DNA of 49,675 nucleotides, taken from positions 1 to 49,675 of the forward strand of contig JBHHUS010000006.1 in the NCBI GenBank assembly GCA_046861615.1, in the 5' to 3' direction. Below, piece after piece: positions 48,894-49,675 of the stretch; the first letter of the stretch is position 1; the number at the start of each line of letters is the position of its first letter. The translations under genes and the position numbers were made by a program. The stretch comes from CAZNUM01 sp046861615. Lineage in GTDB: Bacteria > Fidelibacterota > Marinisomatia > Marinisomatales > TCS55. Under the pieces are notes generated by a model. The model had not been told where the DNA came from. It ran no database searches and saw nothing but the letters and a program-made list of their open reading frames with translations.

Positions 48894-49173
48894 ACGTTCT
48901 TTGGGTATAATAATTGTTATTTTATTCGTCGGTACTATGGTTGGTACGCTGGCGGGAGTATTGCTGGGTTTAATTCTACCGGAAGGTGTTGTAAAAGACT
49001 TTTTTCTCACCAGTATTCATTTCAGTCTAGCTGGTCTTACAGGTAATGATTTAGGTGTTATTACCTTGGATTTGATTATGTTCAAACTGCAATTTGGCCT
49101 GAGTCTGACCTTTAATTTCACCAGTTTGATCGGTTTATCGGCGGCTTACTATTTTTTACGCTATTTCCGATGA
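48886..49173 (+). CDS. DUF4321-like small membrane protein
   Basis: Protein of 95 residues from the ATG at 48886; an in-frame ATG at 48877 is also possible. There are two hydrophobic helices: one near the N terminus (IIIVILFVGTMVGTLAGVLLGLILP) and one at the C terminus (FNFTSLIGLSAAYYFLRYF), joined by a segment with LGVITLDLIMFKLQFGLSL. This matches my memory of the DUF4321 family. Its function is unknown. It overlaps pssA by 8 bases and precedes tatA by 69 bases, so it could be cotranscribed with either. Confidence 0.72.
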   Translation: MNKRSLGIIIVILFVGTMVGTLAGVLLGLILPEGVVKDFFLTSIHFSLAGLTGNDLGVITLDLIMFKLQFGLSLTFNFTSLIGLSAAYYFLRYFR

Positions 49174-49227
49174 GGAAACCAACCATAATCGTTCTAAATT
49201 TGACCTTGTGAAAAACAACTTATTCGT

Positions 49228-49232
49228 GGAGG
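49228..49232 (+). promoter_or_regulatory. Shine-Dalgarno site of tatA
   Basis: GGAGG lies 10 bases before the tatA ATG. It is a strong match in a window where many genes have none. Confidence 0.7.
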
Positions 49233-49242
49233 AATAATAACC

Positions 49243-49485
49243 ATGGAACAACAGATCTTATATGCAGGCATACCCGGTGGATGGGAATGGGTTATCATTG
49301 CGTTGGTAATTCTGTTGCTGTTCGGAGCTAAGCGACTACCGGAATTGGCCAAGGGCCTAGGTCAGGGTATTCGTGAATTCAAAGGTGCCGTGGAAGGAGC
49401 CAAGGATGAACTGAAAGATGCTCAGGATTCAATGAACGATGTTAAAAAAGAACCGGAAGACTCCCCCCAAAAGGATTCTGAATAG
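49243..49485 (+). CDS. tatA: Sec-independent translocase subunit TatA
   Basis: Protein of 80 residues. A short N-terminal membrane helix (WEWVIIALVILLLF, 14-27) is followed by the FGAKRLPELAKGLGQGIREFK hinge and amphipathic helix, then a polar acidic tail. This is the pore-forming TatA/TatE type rather than TatB, judged by length and the FG-x-KRLPEL motif. It works with TatC, encoded 43 kb away at 6064-6816, in export of folded proteins. It has a GGAGG site and no close downstream gene in the window. Confidence 0.93.
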   Translation: MEQQILYAGIPGGWEWVIIALVILLLFGAKRLPELAKGLGQGIREFKGAVEGAKDELKDAQDSMNDVKKEPEDSPQKDSE

Positions 49486-49675
49486 ACGGAAAACTCATTA
49501 CTGTTTAAATTATCGTAATAATTCGTTCTCTTCTGATTTTTAAAACACAGTTTCACTTTTGAATCTGTGCAAGATTATTCATTAACAACAACCAATATTG
49601 CTTATTTAACCATTGATCACAGACGTTTTTCTGTTGGGACAATCAGCAGAATATCTCAGTTAAAGTGAATCGGGA
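49486..49675. other. Gene-free right edge of the window
   Basis: I see no gene in these 190 bases. All three minus-strand frames contain stops near the edge, and a 33-codon GTG-initiated frame at 49567 has no family resemblance. A 5-bp repeat (CACAG at 49546, CTGTG at 49565) is too weak to call a terminator. Confidence 0.5.

Noticed and set aside
49567..49668. A 33-codon frame starting with GTG near the right edge
   Set aside because: No family resemblance, no ribosome-binding site, and composition like the surrounding non-coding DNA.
1..49675. tRNA, rRNA, CRISPR arrays, transposases and phage genes
   Set aside because: I scanned the gaps for T-loop consensus, regular short repeats and transposase-like ORFs and saw none.

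Overview
This window reads as a dense, ordinary housekeeping stretch of a Gram-negative bacterial chromosome of moderate GC content. I see no rRNA, tRNA, CRISPR array, insertion sequence or prophage. About 50 genes are supported, almost all on the + strand. The minus-strand genes are bioY at the left edge, rpsT, and a small pair at 14352-14890. An outer membrane with LPS is implied by waaA, an LptE-like lipoprotein, a family 9 glycosyltransferase, lnt and a PorV/PorQ-like barrel. Several features recall the FCB group (Bacteroidota and relatives): the TrmD CGHYKG motif, a sigma-54 activator next to lptE, PorV/PorQ and DUF5683 families, and a bS16 with a C-terminal extension. My best guess is a deep FCB-related lineage such as Candidatus Neomarinimicrobiota (SAR406) or a neighbour. 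That placement is inference from remembered family patterns, not from any search.

Layout. 1-3693: biotin transporter component bioY (cut by the window edge), then hutH and guaB. 3716-4424: a two-way terminator, rpsT and a 400-base promoter region. 4425-6816: a Crp/Fnr regulator, meaB and tatC. 6938-12997: an envelope block (long-chain prenyl diphosphate synthase, glycosyltransferase, waaA, a fused ECF-type ATPase, a CDP-alcohol phosphatidyltransferase) ending in ftsY. 13076-17047: rimO, a minus-strand Cdd1-like gene, a frame-broken two-helix membrane protein, and uvrB. 17088-23037: sigma-54 activator, lptE, asnS, a LOG-like protein, acylphosphatase, nadE and an unknown secreted protein. 23159-27208: ffh-rpsP-khpA-rimM-trmD-rplS and a strong terminator. 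27212-36260: MFS transporter, selA, selB, mutS, PorV-like protein and a short-chain dehydrogenase. 36373-44935: yicC-gmk-rpoZ-udg-dnaB-rsh-ruvX-lnt-DUF5683. 44943-49485: ecfT, truA, an HtrA protease, psd, pssA, DUF4321 and tatA.

How the genes work together. Many genes are packed end to end, with five one-base TAATG junctions and several ATGA or GTGA overlaps. Most starts lack a clear Shine-Dalgarno sequence, while rpsT, rpsP, khpA, rplS and tatA have obvious ones. The SRP pathway (ffh, ftsY), the Tat pathway (tatC, tatA), phosphatidylethanolamine synthesis (pssA, psd) and selenocysteine insertion (selA, selB) are all represented. The three parts of an ECF vitamin transporter (bioY, fused ATPase, ecfT) are present but spread over 45 kb.

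I found no clearly new multi-gene system. The observations most worth checking are: the fused ECF ATPase, which by motif inspection keeps one complete ATP site; the small membrane gene broken exactly at an in-frame U UUU UUU heptamer; the long acidic tail on bS16; and Asp/Gly-rich calcium-loop-like insertions in two outer-membrane proteins.
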